DNA from: Methanomicrobiales archaeon
GTDB taxonomy: Archaea; Halobacteriota; Methanomicrobia; Methanomicrobiales; JACTUA01
Assembly (NCBI GenBank): GCA_015660865.1
Contig: JACTUA010000002.1
Coordinates: 186,548-250,547, forward strand
Reading direction: 5' to 3'
DNA: 64,000 nt
Below, in pieces: positions 46,186-54,876 of this stretch; positions within the stretch are counted from its first letter, which is position 1, and every line of letters starts with the position of its first letter. The notes beneath the pieces are model-generated. The model did no database searches. It worked only from the letters and a program-made list of their open reading frames with translations, and had not been told where the DNA came from. The position numbers and the translations under genes are program-made.

Positions 46186-46241
46186 GAGACCGTGCGTTCC
46201 TCTTTGTGAGAGGGACTTCTCACGCAGGAAAACAGGCCTGT

Positions 46242-46260
46242 GACTATAATTTATATAGTC
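46242..46260. promoter_or_regulatory. Palindromic TATA element, probable bidirectional promoter
   Basis: GACTATAATTTATATAGTC is an inverted repeat (7-bp arms, 5-bp centre) with a TATA core on each strand. It sits between the minus-strand small genes and EF-1alpha. A second TATA-like ATAATTTAC at about 46268 could serve EF-1alpha alone. Confidence 0.6.
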
Positions 46261-46339
46261 CTGTCCCCAATAATTTACACTCGCATCGCACGATTGTGAG
46301 CTTGCATATTACCATCGGAAAACTGGAGGATCAAGGAAA

Positions 46340-47617
46340 ATGGCAGCAGCAAAGCCCCATCTCAATCTTGCCGTCATCGGCCACATCGATCACGGGAAGT
46401 CGACCCTCGTCGGCCGTCTCCTCTTCGAGACCGGAGCGGTACCCCAGCATGTGATCGACGGCTACCGGAAGGAGGCAGAGAGCAAGGGGAAGGGAACCTT
46501 CGAGTTCGCCTGGGTCATGGACAACCTGAAGGAGGAGCGGGAACGGGGGATCACCATCGATATCGCCCACAAGCGGTTCGACACCGCCAAGTACTACTTC
46601 ACCATCGTGGACTGCCCCGGCCACCGCGACTTCGTGAAGAACATGATCACCGGCGCATCCCAGGCGGATGCGGCGATCCTCGTGGTCGCGGCATCTGAAG
46701 GTGTCCAGGAGCAGACCAAGGAGCATGTCTTCCTCGCACGGACCCTGGGCATCAACCAGCTCATCATCGTCGTCAACAAGATGGACGCGGTGAACTACGA
46801 CCAGAAGCGCTTCGATGCCGTAAAGGCCGATGTAACAACGCTCCTCAAGATGGTCGCCTACAAGCCCGAGGACATGCTCTTCATCGCGGCAAGCGCGTTC
46901 CAGGGCGTGAACATCTCCAAGAAGTCTGACAAGACACCCTGGTACAAGGGCCCGACCGTCCTCGAGGCATTGGACACGCTCAAGGAGCCCGAGAAGCCGA
47001 CGACCCTGCCCCTCCGCCTGCCCATCCAGGACGTGTACAGCATCAGCGGCATCGGGACAGTACCCGTCGGCAGGGTGGAGACCGGTATCCTCAAGAAGGG
47101 GATGAACGTCATCTTCATGCCGGCGAACAAGACCGGCGAGGTGAAGTCGGTCGAGATGCACCACGAAGAGATCCCCCAGGCGGTACCCGGGGATAACGTG
47201 GGCTTCAACATCCGCGGGGTCGCGAAGAACGAGATCCGGCGGGGCGACGTCGTGGGCCCTGTCGATAACCCGCCGACGGTTGCTGAGGAGTTCACGGCCC
47301 AGATCGTCATCCTCTTCCACCCGAGCGCTATCACCGTGGGGTACACGCCCGTCTTCCACTGCCACACCGCCCAGGTGGCATGCACGATCACGGCGCTCAA
47401 GAAGAAGCTCGACCCGAGGACCGGCCAGATGAAGGAGGAGAATCCCACCTTCCTGAAGACCGGTGACGCGGCCATCGTCCAGATCAAGCCGAGCCGCCCC
47501 CTCGTGATCGAGAAGATCAAGGAGATCCCCCCGATGGGGAGGTTCGCCATCCGGGACATGGGGTCGACCATCGCTGCGGGCATGTGCATCGACATCGTGC
47601 CCAAGCAGATGAGGTAA
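46340..47617 (+). CDS. tuf: Translation elongation factor EF-1alpha
   Basis: GTPase delivering aminoacyl-tRNA to the ribosome. The 425-residue protein has G1 [10 protein letters not shown]3 DCPGHRDF, G4 NKMD and the domain 2/3 region with [20 protein letters not shown] is about ten bases upstream of the ATG. S10 follows 22 bases downstream, the usual archaeal order. Confidence 0.98.
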   Translation: MAAAKPHLNLAVIGHIDHGKSTLVGRLLFETGAVPQHVIDGYRKEAESKGKGTFEFAWVMDNLKEERERGITIDIAHKRFDTAKYYFTIVDCPGHRDFVKNMITGASQADAAILVVAASEGVQEQTKEHVFLARTLGINQLIIVVNKMDAVNYDQKRFDAVKADVTTLLKMVAYKPEDMLFIAASAFQGVNISKKSDKTPWYKGPTVLEALDTLKEPEKPTTLPLRLPIQDVYSISGIGTVPVGRVETGILKKGMNVIFMPANKTGEVKSVEMHHEEIPQAVPGDNVGFNIRGVAKNEIRRGDVVGPVDNPPTVAEEFTAQIVILFHPSAITVGYTPVFHCHTAQVACTITALKKKLDPRTGQMKEENPTFLKTGDAAIVQIKPSRPLVIEKIKEIPPMGRFAIRDMGSTIAAGMCIDIVPKQMR

Positions 47618-47639
47618 CCATTTTTTGGGGTCGTTCTCG

Positions 47640-47948
47640 ATGCAGAAAGCCAGAATACGCCTGACAGGGACGGATTGCAGGAAGGTTGAGATGGTCTGCG
47701 AGCGGATCAGGGAGATCGCGGAGCGGACGGGCGTGAATCTGGCCGGGCCGATACCCCTCCCGACGAGGCGCCTCGTGGTCCCTGTCAGGAAGAGCCCTGA
47801 CGGAGAAGGGACCGCGACCTGGGACCGGTGGCAGATGCGGGTTCACAAGCGGCTGATCGATATCGACGCGGATGAACGGGCGCTCCGGCAGCTCATGCGC
47901 ATCCAGGTGCCAAAGGACATCGGCATAGAGATCGTCCTGGAGAGTTGA
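47640..47948 (+). CDS. rpsJ: Ribosomal protein S10
   Basis: 102 aa: [33 protein letters not shown] and [12 protein letters not shown] are classic S10 blocks. The ATG at 47640 begins the conserved N-terminus. It is cotranscribed with EF-1alpha. Confidence 0.97.
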   Translation: MQKARIRLTGTDCRKVEMVCERIREIAERTGVNLAGPIPLPTRRLVVPVRKSPDGEGTATWDRWQMRVHKRLIDIDADERALRQLMRIQVPKDIGIEIVLES

Positions 47949-47950
47949 GC

Positions 47951-49579
47951 ATGGGGCGGAGAGCCGCCGGTCTTATCGACCGCCTCCGCGCCGTCTTCAC
48001 CTTCGACCGAATCTTTATTCTCATCCTCGTACTCACCGTCTTCCTCCGTTTCTACCGGCTGGATCTCAAGCTCTTCCACCACGACGAGGCGATCCACAGC
48101 TGGTTCTCCTACCGGCTCCTCCACGAGGGGATCTGGACCTACGATCCCTCCTACCACGGCCCCCTCCTCTACTACATCACCGCAGGGATGTTCGGGATCT
48201 TCGGCGACGGGGATCTCGTGGCAAGGATAGTCCCTTCCCTCCTCGGCACCCTCATCGTCGCCCTCATCTACCCCCTCTACCGCATGGGATACCTGGACAA
48301 GCGCCAGACCCTCGTCGGGGCACTCTTTCTTGCCATCTCGCCTGATCTCGTGTACTTCTCCCGGTTCCTCAGGCATGATATCTTCATGCTCTTCTTCATC
48401 ATGCTCCTCCTCGTGACGATCCTCGCGTACCTCGAGACAGGCAGCAGGTGGTACGGCCTCGGGGTCGCGATCGCAGTGGCCGGCGGGACGACCTGCAAGG
48501 AGGAGTTTCCCGTCATCCTCCTCATCTTCGCGACCTACTTCATCTATGCCGCGTGGAAGGGCAGGATACATCTCCCCACCCGGTGGAAGAAGGATCTCGC
48601 CATCTTCACCCCCATAGCCATCGGGATCATCGCCCTCTTCTACTCGTCCCTCGGGCAGCATCCGGAGATCCTCCTCTCCGGGGGACTTTCCGCCATCCAG
48701 CACTGGACCGAGATGTCAGAGCAGGGGCGGCTCGGTGGACCCTGGTACTTCTATATCCTCCTCTTCATCATCTACGAGCTCCCCATCTTCATCCTTGCCA
48801 TCGTCGGGACCATCCAGTTCCTGGCAGCCCACTCAGATCTCCGCCGGAGGATCGATGAGCTTATCCGGAAGATCCGGCGGGGAGAGACCTTCACGGGCAG
48901 CCTGGTGGACCGGATCAGGAAAGATACAGGAACTCCCGAAAGAGAGAATGCAAAACAGGAGGAGTTCTTCGGGTTCTGTATCTGGTGGATGGTCCTCACC
49001 CTGGCCTTCTATGCCATAGTGAACGAGAAGGTCCCCTGGCTCATCATCCCCCAGCTCCTCCCGGCGGTCTTTGTATCCGTGTATCGCATGACCAGCCTGA
49101 AGGCCATCCTTGCTGTCGTGTCGGTCATCTTCCTCATCCTCTGCACCTGGCATACCTCCTTCGTGCCCGCCGATGTGAACGAGCCGATCGTCCAGGTCCA
49201 GAACTCCGAGGATCTCAGGGGATTGTTCGCCCAGATCGACAACTCAAGCCATGTCGCCGTGGCATCCGAGAACTACTGGCCCCTGCCGTGGTACTACCGC
49301 GGGGACCTGGCAAAGAAGCTCGCTTACTACGGGAAGAAGGTGGACGAGGACACCATCTACAGCAATAACTATGATCTTGTCATCGCCTATGACCAGTCGA
49401 GCTACACGTCCCTGGACGGGTACACGAAGAGGACCATAAAACTGGACTACTGGTTCTCGCTGTACGACAACCAGGACAGGCTGCTCGAATGGTACTTCAA
49501 AAGGGACGGGAAGATGGGGAGTATGAACCTGGATATCTTTACCCGAGTTCGTCCCAATGCGTCTTCTTCCGGTATATGA
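47951..49579 (+). CDS. Flippase activity-associated membrane protein Agl23-like (TIGR03663)
   Basis: 542-residue polytopic membrane protein of the dolichyl-phosphate mannosyltransferase-like group. An acidic N-terminal loop HHDEAIHSWFSYRLL precedes YDPSYHGPLLYY and SRFLRHDIFML. About ten hydrophobic helices are seen, with a soluble C-terminal part after about residue 400. It probably takes part in N-glycan export or transfer. The ATG at 47951 follows the S10 stop by 2 bases. Its 3' end overlaps the convergent surface-protein gene by 41 bp. Confidence 0.85.
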   Translation: MGRRAAGLIDRLRAVFTFDRIFILILVLTVFLRFYRLDLKLFHHDEAIHSWFSYRLLHEGIWTYDPSYHGPLLYYITAGMFGIFGDGDLVARIVPSLLGTLIVALIYPLYRMGYLDKRQTLVGALFLAISPDLVYFSRFLRHDIFMLFFIMLLLVTILAYLETGSRWYGLGVAIAVAGGTTCKEEFPVILLIFATYFIYAAWKGRIHLPTRWKKDLAIFTPIAIGIIALFYSSLGQHPEILLSGGLSAIQHWTEMSEQGRLGGPWYFYILLFIIYELPIFILAIVGTIQFLAAHSDLRRRIDELIRKIRRGETFTGSLVDRIRKDTGTPERENAKQEEFFGFCIWWMVLTLAFYAIVNEKVPWLIIPQLLPAVFVSVYRMTSLKAILAVVSVIFLILCTWHTSFVPADVNEPIVQVQNSEDLRGLFAQIDNSSHVAVASENYWPLPWYYRGDLAKKLAYYGKKVDEDTIYSNNYDLVIAYDQSSYTSLDGYTKRTIKLDYWFSLYDNQDRLLEWYFKRDGKMGSMNLDIFTRVRPNASSSGI

Positions 49580-50669
49580 CGACCCCGGCGATGATGAGCA
49601 CGACCGCTACCACGGCGAGGATGGGGAGGAAGGCGCTCAGGTTCGGCAGCGAGAAGCCCTGTCCAAGCTCAGTCTTGAGATCAAGGGAGAGGTTCCACGC
49701 CTGGTTCGCGAGGGTGTTACCTTCGTTTGCCTTGGACCTTGCAGTGCTGTAGGTGCCCGTGGTGAAGAGGTCATTCGCATTCGAGATGGCCTGGGCGGCG
49801 AGGTCCCTCTTGTTGATGATGGCGACGAGGCGGGAGTCGGTGGTCTTCAGGCTGTCATTCACGGTGAACTCATTGATGAGGCCATCGACGCTTGCAAGCA
49901 TCGTCTTCGCCTGCTGGACTGACTGATCCGCCCAGGCCTGGTCGAGGGCGATTGTGGCGTCGTTGATATTGCTTGTCGCAGTATCGAGGAGGGACTGGAC
50001 TGATGTGGGCGAGGAGTAAATGGAAGCTTCTGCATTAGCTAATGCCTGTTTTGCCGCTTGGTAATCCTGAAGAGCTTTTGTAACGTCAACCCCATTACTT
50101 TGCTTGGCGTCGATAGCTGTTTTCAGATCTGCAAGATTCGAAGCCACCGTATTCAATGTTACATTCAATGCTTGCGTGTTGATGACCGTCCCGTTCACAT
50201 AGAATCCCGCACCCACCTGGTTGGACTGGGCATCGTCTTCAAGGGCACGGACAAGGATGATATCGCCGCTGTTGAAAGACGCCGGCACTACTCCATTTTC
50301 CATCGTGAACTTGACCTTCACAGCGTACTTGGAAGAGACATAAGCGAGGTCCATGCCCAGGATGCTCGCATGCTTCCCGCCGAACGTCCTCGGAGGGTTC
50401 TCGATATCGTTGATGATAATGGAGATCGACCACTTCGCATTGTCCAGCTGGGTATAGAAATCCAGGGTGTCATCCAGGTTAAAGGTCTGGTCCCCGTTCG
50501 GGGGGAGCAGGAGGGTCCCGCTGACCTCTGAGACGATATCCCCGGGTTTCAGGGCATTCAATTGCGAAGGGGTGGTGGTGATCTGTCCCTCATGCGTGAT
50601 CGCTGCACCCGCCTGCACCAGGCAGAGAAACACAAAAGTCACGAGCAGAAATACACTAAGACGCTTCAT
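49539..50669 (-). CDS. Secreted membrane-anchored protein with coiled-coil region
   Basis: 376 aa: signal peptide KRLSVFLLVTFVFLCLVQAG, a beta-rich domain (about 25-165), a long alpha-helical stretch with many Ala/Asp/Leu (about 170-330), and a C-terminal helix FLPILAVVAVVLIIAGVVIY followed by basic residues. GAGGAGGAG precedes the ATG at 50669. It starts 8 bases after the CetZ-like stop, so one operon makes a tubulin-like protein and a surface protein. Function unknown. Confidence 0.78.
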   Translation of the reverse strand: MKRLSVFLLVTFVFLCLVQAGAAITHEGQITTTPSQLNALKPGDIVSEVSGTLLLPPNGDQTFNLDDTLDFYTQLDNAKWSISIIINDIENPPRTFGGKHASILGMDLAYVSSKYAVKVKFTMENGVVPASFNSGDIILVRALEDDAQSNQVGAGFYVNGTVINTQALNVTLNTVASNLADLKTAIDAKQSNGVDVTKALQDYQAAKQALANAEASIYSSPTSVQSLLDTATSNINDATIALDQAWADQSVQQAKTMLASVDGLINEFTVNDSLKTTDSRLVAIINKRDLAAQAISNANDLFTTGTYSTARSKANEGNTLANQAWNLSLDLKTELGQGFSLPNLSAFLPILAVVAVVLIIAGVVIYRKKTHWDELG

Positions 50670-50677
50670 ACTCCTCC

Positions 50678-51868
50678 TCACTCGAAGAGCGGCTCGATGT
50701 CCTCGTCAAAGAGGGAGACCCGCTTCTCCTTGGCCTTCACGGCATCCTCCTTCGTCTCCTTCGCGATCTCCAGGAGCTCCCGGATCCTCGGGGCGTTCCC
50801 CACCGTCGCAAGGACCACGACGGCAGCGATATAGTTGGAGTCCACCGGGTAGTCGCCGCCGCGGACCTCGATCCCGGCGATATTCTCCTCAACCCAGCTC
50901 TTGGACTTCTCGACCCCCTTCCGGTCCATCTCCTCCGGCGGGCCTGCTATAAGGACGAGGGCCCGCTCGGCGGACGAATAGTCGCAGGGGAGGGTGAGCC
51001 GGCCGAGCATGGCCCGTCGGACAAGGGCGATGATCTTCGCGGACTTGTCCTCCCCGAGGAGAACCTCCTCGGTCGGTTCCTTCTTGCCCGATGCTGTCCT
51101 GGAGATGGTATCCTTCAGCCCGCCGAAGATGCCCTTCTGCTGCTTGGTACGCCGGGAGACGACCTCAGTGATGGCGTACCCGACACTCGTGATCCCCCCG
51201 CCCCGGAGCGTGTTGATGATCTCGCTCGAGTCGACGACCATCTCGCCGACCCCCATCTTCGTGACCTCGCCTGCGCGGAAGAGGACCCCGAACCTCCGCA
51301 CGATCTCGTCGTTCAGCCGCTGGTAGGCCGACTTGATGCTCTCCCCCTCGTTCTTCCAGGCGCTGTTGTCAAAGAGGAAGGTGCTGTCCACCTCGTTCAC
51401 GAGAGTTGAGAGGCTCCGGGCGGCGTTGTAGGAGTAGAGGCGTCCTTCCTCGGGGGCCGGGAGGATCCCGAGGGCATAGACGGGTTCCCGGTAGATCCTT
51501 TTTAAGGCTCGTGCAAGGACCGGGGAGCCACCGGAACCGGTCCCGCCGCCGAGCCCGGCAATGATGACAAAGGCGTCGATATCATGGGTCCCCCGGGAGT
51601 CGATGGCATTGATGATGCTGTCGATCTCGTCGGAGGTGACCTTGGCCCCGGTGACGTTGTCGGTCCCCACGCCGTGCCCCTTCACCATCGTCTGGCCGAT
51701 GAGGATCCGGTCCCGGAGTCCGATGTTCTTGAGGCCCATCAGGTCGGTCCGTGCGGTATTGACAGAAATGGCCCTGAAACACTGTGCGGCCATCTTTTTA
51801 TCCTGTTCTATGAACATATCAGCTATTTTGCCGCCCGCCTGGCCGAATCCTATGAAAAATACGCGCAT
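50678..51868 (-). CDS. CetZ-like tubulin/FtsZ superfamily GTPase
   Basis: 396 aa. N-terminal FFIGFGQAGGKIAD replaces the usual FtsZ GVGGGG loop, the tubulin signature GLGGGTGSGGSP is at about 106-117, and LYSYNAARSLSTLV binds the guanine. These fit CetZ-type archaeal tubulin homologues, which act in cell shape rather than division (family knowledge). A charged C-terminal tail ends FDEDIEPLFE. The next gene, 8 bases on, encodes a membrane-anchored surface protein, suggesting an envelope-linked function. Confidence 0.85.
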   Translation of the reverse strand: MRVFFIGFGQAGGKIADMFIEQDKKMAAQCFRAISVNTARTDLMGLKNIGLRDRILIGQTMVKGHGVGTDNVTGAKVTSDEIDSIINAIDSRGTHDIDAFVIIAGLGGGTGSGGSPVLARALKRIYREPVYALGILPAPEEGRLYSYNAARSLSTLVNEVDSTFLFDNSAWKNEGESIKSAYQRLNDEIVRRFGVLFRAGEVTKMGVGEMVVDSSEIINTLRGGGITSVGYAITEVVSRRTKQQKGIFGGLKDTISRTASGKKEPTEEVLLGEDKSAKIIALVRRAMLGRLTLPCDYSSAERALVLIAGPPEEMDRKGVEKSKSWVEENIAGIEVRGGDYPVDSNYIAAVVVLATVGNAPRIRELLEIAKETKEDAVKAKEKRVSLFDEDIEPLFE

Positions 51869-51975
51869 TAAATGACACCAACCAGCAGGAATCCACTCTC
51901 CGGGAGCTCAATTTCCTTAACTCATTTTATTCCAGATAGTTCAAAAACTTTCTTATGCGCTTTCCGCGATAAACT

Positions 51976-53220
51976 ATGGGACGAGCGATGAGGGTTTGTA
52001 TCCTTGGCGGGGGTTTATGCGGCCTTGTTGCAGCCCTGCAGCTCTCGAAGTCCTCTGAAGTGACCATTCTCGAGAGGGACGGGGACCCGGGAGGGTGCCT
52101 CTCCTCCTACCAGATCGGCGGTGCGTGGGTGGAGCGGTTCTACCACCACTGCTTCGCCGGGGATTCCCACCTCCTCTCCCTTCTCTCCGAGATCGGCCTC
52201 TCGGACCGGCTGGAGTGGCTGAAGGGGACGACCGGTTCATTCGCCGACGGGAAGATCTACCCTCTCAATACACCCCTCGAGATCCTCCGCTACCCCTACC
52301 TGAGTGCCCTCGATAAGGCGAGGCTTGCCCTCTTCACCATGAGAGCACGGCGCCAGAAGCTGGAAGACCTCGACACGGTGACGGCCCGGGCTTTCATCGT
52401 CGACAGGCTCGGGGAGAAGATCTACACCCAGTTCTTCCGGCCCCTCCTCATGAGCAAGTTCGGCGACAGGGAGGACGAGGTCTCGGCGGGCTGGCTCATC
52501 TCCCGGGTCGCCATCAGGTCGAACCGGGGGCTCTCCGGGGAATACCTCGGGTATCTCAAGGGGGGCTTCCACCTTCTCATTGAACGCCTCGCGGAGATCG
52601 CCGGTAGACAGGGGTGCGTCATCGAGACAGGAACCCCGGCAACCCGGATGGAACGGAAGGATGGCGGCTGGGTCGTAAACGGCACCCGGTACGACCAGGT
52701 CCTCTCCACCATCCCACCCCAGGAGGTGACAAGGATCGGGGGTCCGGAGCTCCCTGCCATCCCTTACCAGGGGGCGGCCTGCATGACCCTCGGCCTCGAC
52801 CGTGATATCACAGCCGGAGTGTACTGGCTCAACATGAAGGATCCCGCCCCCTACGGGGCAGTCGTATCCCACACGAACTTCATCCCGCCGGAACGCTATG
52901 GCGGGAGGATCCTGTACCTCGCCTCCTACTTCCAGGGGAAGATGGAACCCGACCTGCCCCAGCGGATGTCTGATGATTTCTGCAGCCGTTTCGGTGTTGC
53001 ACCTGAGTCCATCCGCTGGAAGAAGATGGCGGTTGAACCCTTCGCGGGGCCGGTCTACATCACCGGTTACCGGAACCATATCCCCGCCTATGAGCAGGGA
53101 GGGCTCTTCCTGGCAGGCATGTTCTCGCTCCCCAACTACCCCGAGCGTTCCATGGAGGGTTCGATCGTCTCGGGAACCGAAGTGGCGAGACGGATGGAGG
53201 AGGCTATCACCCATGGGTGA
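51976..53220 (+). CDS. FAD-dependent amine oxidase/protoporphyrinogen oxidase-like protein
   Basis: 414 aa. The N-terminal dinucleotide fold is VCILGGGLCGLVAALQLS with the E of TILERDGDPGG. Other flavin contacts are WVERFYHHCF and a C-terminal GLFLAGMFSLPNYPERSMEG. Proteins of this kind accompany polyprenyl sugar or heme-like chemistry; here the following genes are a glycosyltransferase and membrane proteins, so a role in surface glycolipid synthesis is likely. The start is 51976, with TTCTTATG about 25 bases upstream (leaderless), or the ATG at 51988. Confidence 0.85.
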   Translation: MGRAMRVCILGGGLCGLVAALQLSKSSEVTILERDGDPGGCLSSYQIGGAWVERFYHHCFAGDSHLLSLLSEIGLSDRLEWLKGTTGSFADGKIYPLNTPLEILRYPYLSALDKARLALFTMRARRQKLEDLDTVTARAFIVDRLGEKIYTQFFRPLLMSKFGDREDEVSAGWLISRVAIRSNRGLSGEYLGYLKGGFHLLIERLAEIAGRQGCVIETGTPATRMERKDGGWVVNGTRYDQVLSTIPPQEVTRIGGPELPAIPYQGAACMTLGLDRDITAGVYWLNMKDPAPYGAVVSHTNFIPPERYGGRILYLASYFQGKMEPDLPQRMSDDFCSRFGVAPESIRWKKMAVEPFAGPVYITGYRNHIPAYEQGGLFLAGMFSLPNYPERSMEGSIVSGTEVARRMEEAITHG

Positions 53221-53929
53221 GATCGAGGTCTCTGCCGTCATCCCGGTGTTCAACGACCGCACCGCTCTCGAGATGGCCCTCCCGAGATCCCTCTCGGTCC
53301 TGGAGCAGATCGCCCCGGTTTTTGAGCTGATCATCGCAGAGGACGGATCCACCGATGGCACTGCGGAATTTGTCCGGGGGAAGGCAGCAGCAGACCCCAG
53401 GATCCGGCTCCTCCATTCCGACGAGCGCCTCGGCCGGGGGCGTGCCCTCACCCGTGCTTTCGCCGAAGCGAAGGGAGGGATCGTCTGCTACTACGACGTC
53501 GACCTCGCGACCGACCTCTCGCATCTCGGGGAACTCATCGGGGCCATCCGGGGAGGCTCCGATATCGCGACCGGATCCCGCCTCCTCCCCTCGAGCGATG
53601 TAACCCGGACGGGGGAACGGGAGGTCGCGAGCCGGGTATACAACGCCCTCGTCCGGGTCATCCTCGGGAGCAGGGTGCATGACCACCAGTGCGGTTTCAA
53701 GGCCTTCAACCGCGCGAGGATCCTCCCCCTCCTCCCCTCGGTGAGGGCAACCCACTGGTTCTGGGACACCGAGGTGCTCGTGAGAGGCCAGCGGGCTGGC
53801 TTTCGGGTGACGGAGTTCCCCGTGGTCTGGAGAACGGGCCGGACAACGACGGTGAGGTTGAAGGACATCTTCGAGATGGGTGGGGCGATCCTCGCCCTCA
53901 GGTGGCAGCTCCATGGACCGAAAGGTTAG
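53213..53929 (+). CDS. Family 2 glycosyltransferase, dolichyl-phosphate sugar synthase-like
   Basis: 238 aa: VSAVIPVFNDRTALE, LIIAEDGSTDGTAEF, the DxD-type YYDVDLATDLSHL, GSRVHDHQCGFKAFNR and WFWDTEVLVRGQRAG. These are typical of transfer of a sugar from a nucleotide to a polyprenyl phosphate. The ATG at 53213 overlaps the stop of the flavoprotein gene by 8 bp. It forms an operon with the two membrane genes that follow. Confidence 0.92.
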   Translation: MGEIEVSAVIPVFNDRTALEMALPRSLSVLEQIAPVFELIIAEDGSTDGTAEFVRGKAAADPRIRLLHSDERLGRGRALTRAFAEAKGGIVCYYDVDLATDLSHLGELIGAIRGGSDIATGSRLLPSSDVTRTGEREVASRVYNALVRVILGSRVHDHQCGFKAFNRARILPLLPSVRATHWFWDTEVLVRGQRAGFRVTEFPVVWRTGRTTTVRLKDIFEMGGAILALRWQLHGPKG

Positions 53930-54875
53930 CGTCCTCGTCGTCTCGGCGGGCCTCGCCGCGGGGATCATCGTCTTCATGCTCCTCCGGGTATGGGGCGATC
54001 TCATCCTCGCCATCGAGCACTGGAACCCCCTCTTCCTCATCCCGGCCATCGCCTTCTCCACGGCAGGCTGGTGGATGCGGGGGGCACGCTACCGTTCCAT
54101 CCTAGGAAGGCTCGGGATCAGGGCAGGCCTCGGGTTCTCGACAGCCTGCGTTCTCATCAGCCAGACGGCAAACCTCATCATACCCGCCCGCCTCGGCGAC
54201 CTGGTCCGTATCTTCATCCTGAAGCACGAGAACCTCTCAGGCTACCCCACAGGCATCTCATCCATCGTCATAGAGCGGTTCTTCGACATCCTCACGGTGG
54301 CAATCCTCGGCCTCGTGGCACTCCCCTTCATCCCAGGCGTCCCCGCGTGGGTCTATCCTGTTATCGTCCTCCCCCTCGCGATCTGCGGTGCCTTTGTGAT
54401 CATCCTCCTCGCACTCGGGAAGGTGCAGTCAGAGAACCGGATCCTTGCCATCGCCTTCTCGATGATCTACGAGATGAGGAAGGCCTCCCTCTCCCTCAGA
54501 TCCATCCTCGGCCTCTCCGGCCTCTCGGTTGCGATCTGGCTCACCGATGTCTTCACAACGGTCTCCATCGCGGCGATGTTCCGGGCGGAGATCAGCCCCG
54601 CCGTGATCATCCTGGCCGTGGTGGTGGGCAACCTCTTCAAGGCGGTCCCCATCACCCCCGGGGGTATCGGTACCTACGAGGCGGCCGTGGCGGTCATCCT
54701 CGTCCTCTCCAGGACAACGAACCAGGCCACGGCGACCCTCATCGCCATCTCCGATCACCTGGTCAAGAATGTCATCACCGCCGTGGGCGGGGTCCTCTCC
54801 ATCCGGCTCATGGGCACCTGGGTCGTGGATGCCATCAGGGACGCCTTCCGCGGGAAGGGGGAGACCGGGGCGTAA
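53913..54875 (+). CDS. Lysylphosphatidylglycerol synthase TM-region/UPF0104-type membrane protein
   Basis: 320 residues with about eight helices. Conserved blocks are STAGWWMRGARYRSIL, TANLIIPARLGDLVRI, ISSIVIERFFDILTVA and ITPGGIGTYEAAVAVIL. Proteins of this group are linked to lipid or glycolipid flipping. The ATG at 53913 overlaps the glycosyltransferase 3' end by 17 bp. Confidence 0.85.
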   Translation: MDRKVSVLVVSAGLAAGIIVFMLLRVWGDLILAIEHWNPLFLIPAIAFSTAGWWMRGARYRSILGRLGIRAGLGFSTACVLISQTANLIIPARLGDLVRIFILKHENLSGYPTGISSIVIERFFDILTVAILGLVALPFIPGVPAWVYPVIVLPLAICGAFVIILLALGKVQSENRILAIAFSMIYEMRKASLSLRSILGLSGLSVAIWLTDVFTTVSIAAMFRAEISPAVIILAVVVGNLFKAVPITPGGIGTYEAAVAVILVLSRTTNQATATLIAISDHLVKNVITAVGGVLSIRLMGTWVVDAIRDAFRGKGETGA

Positions 54876-54876
54876 C

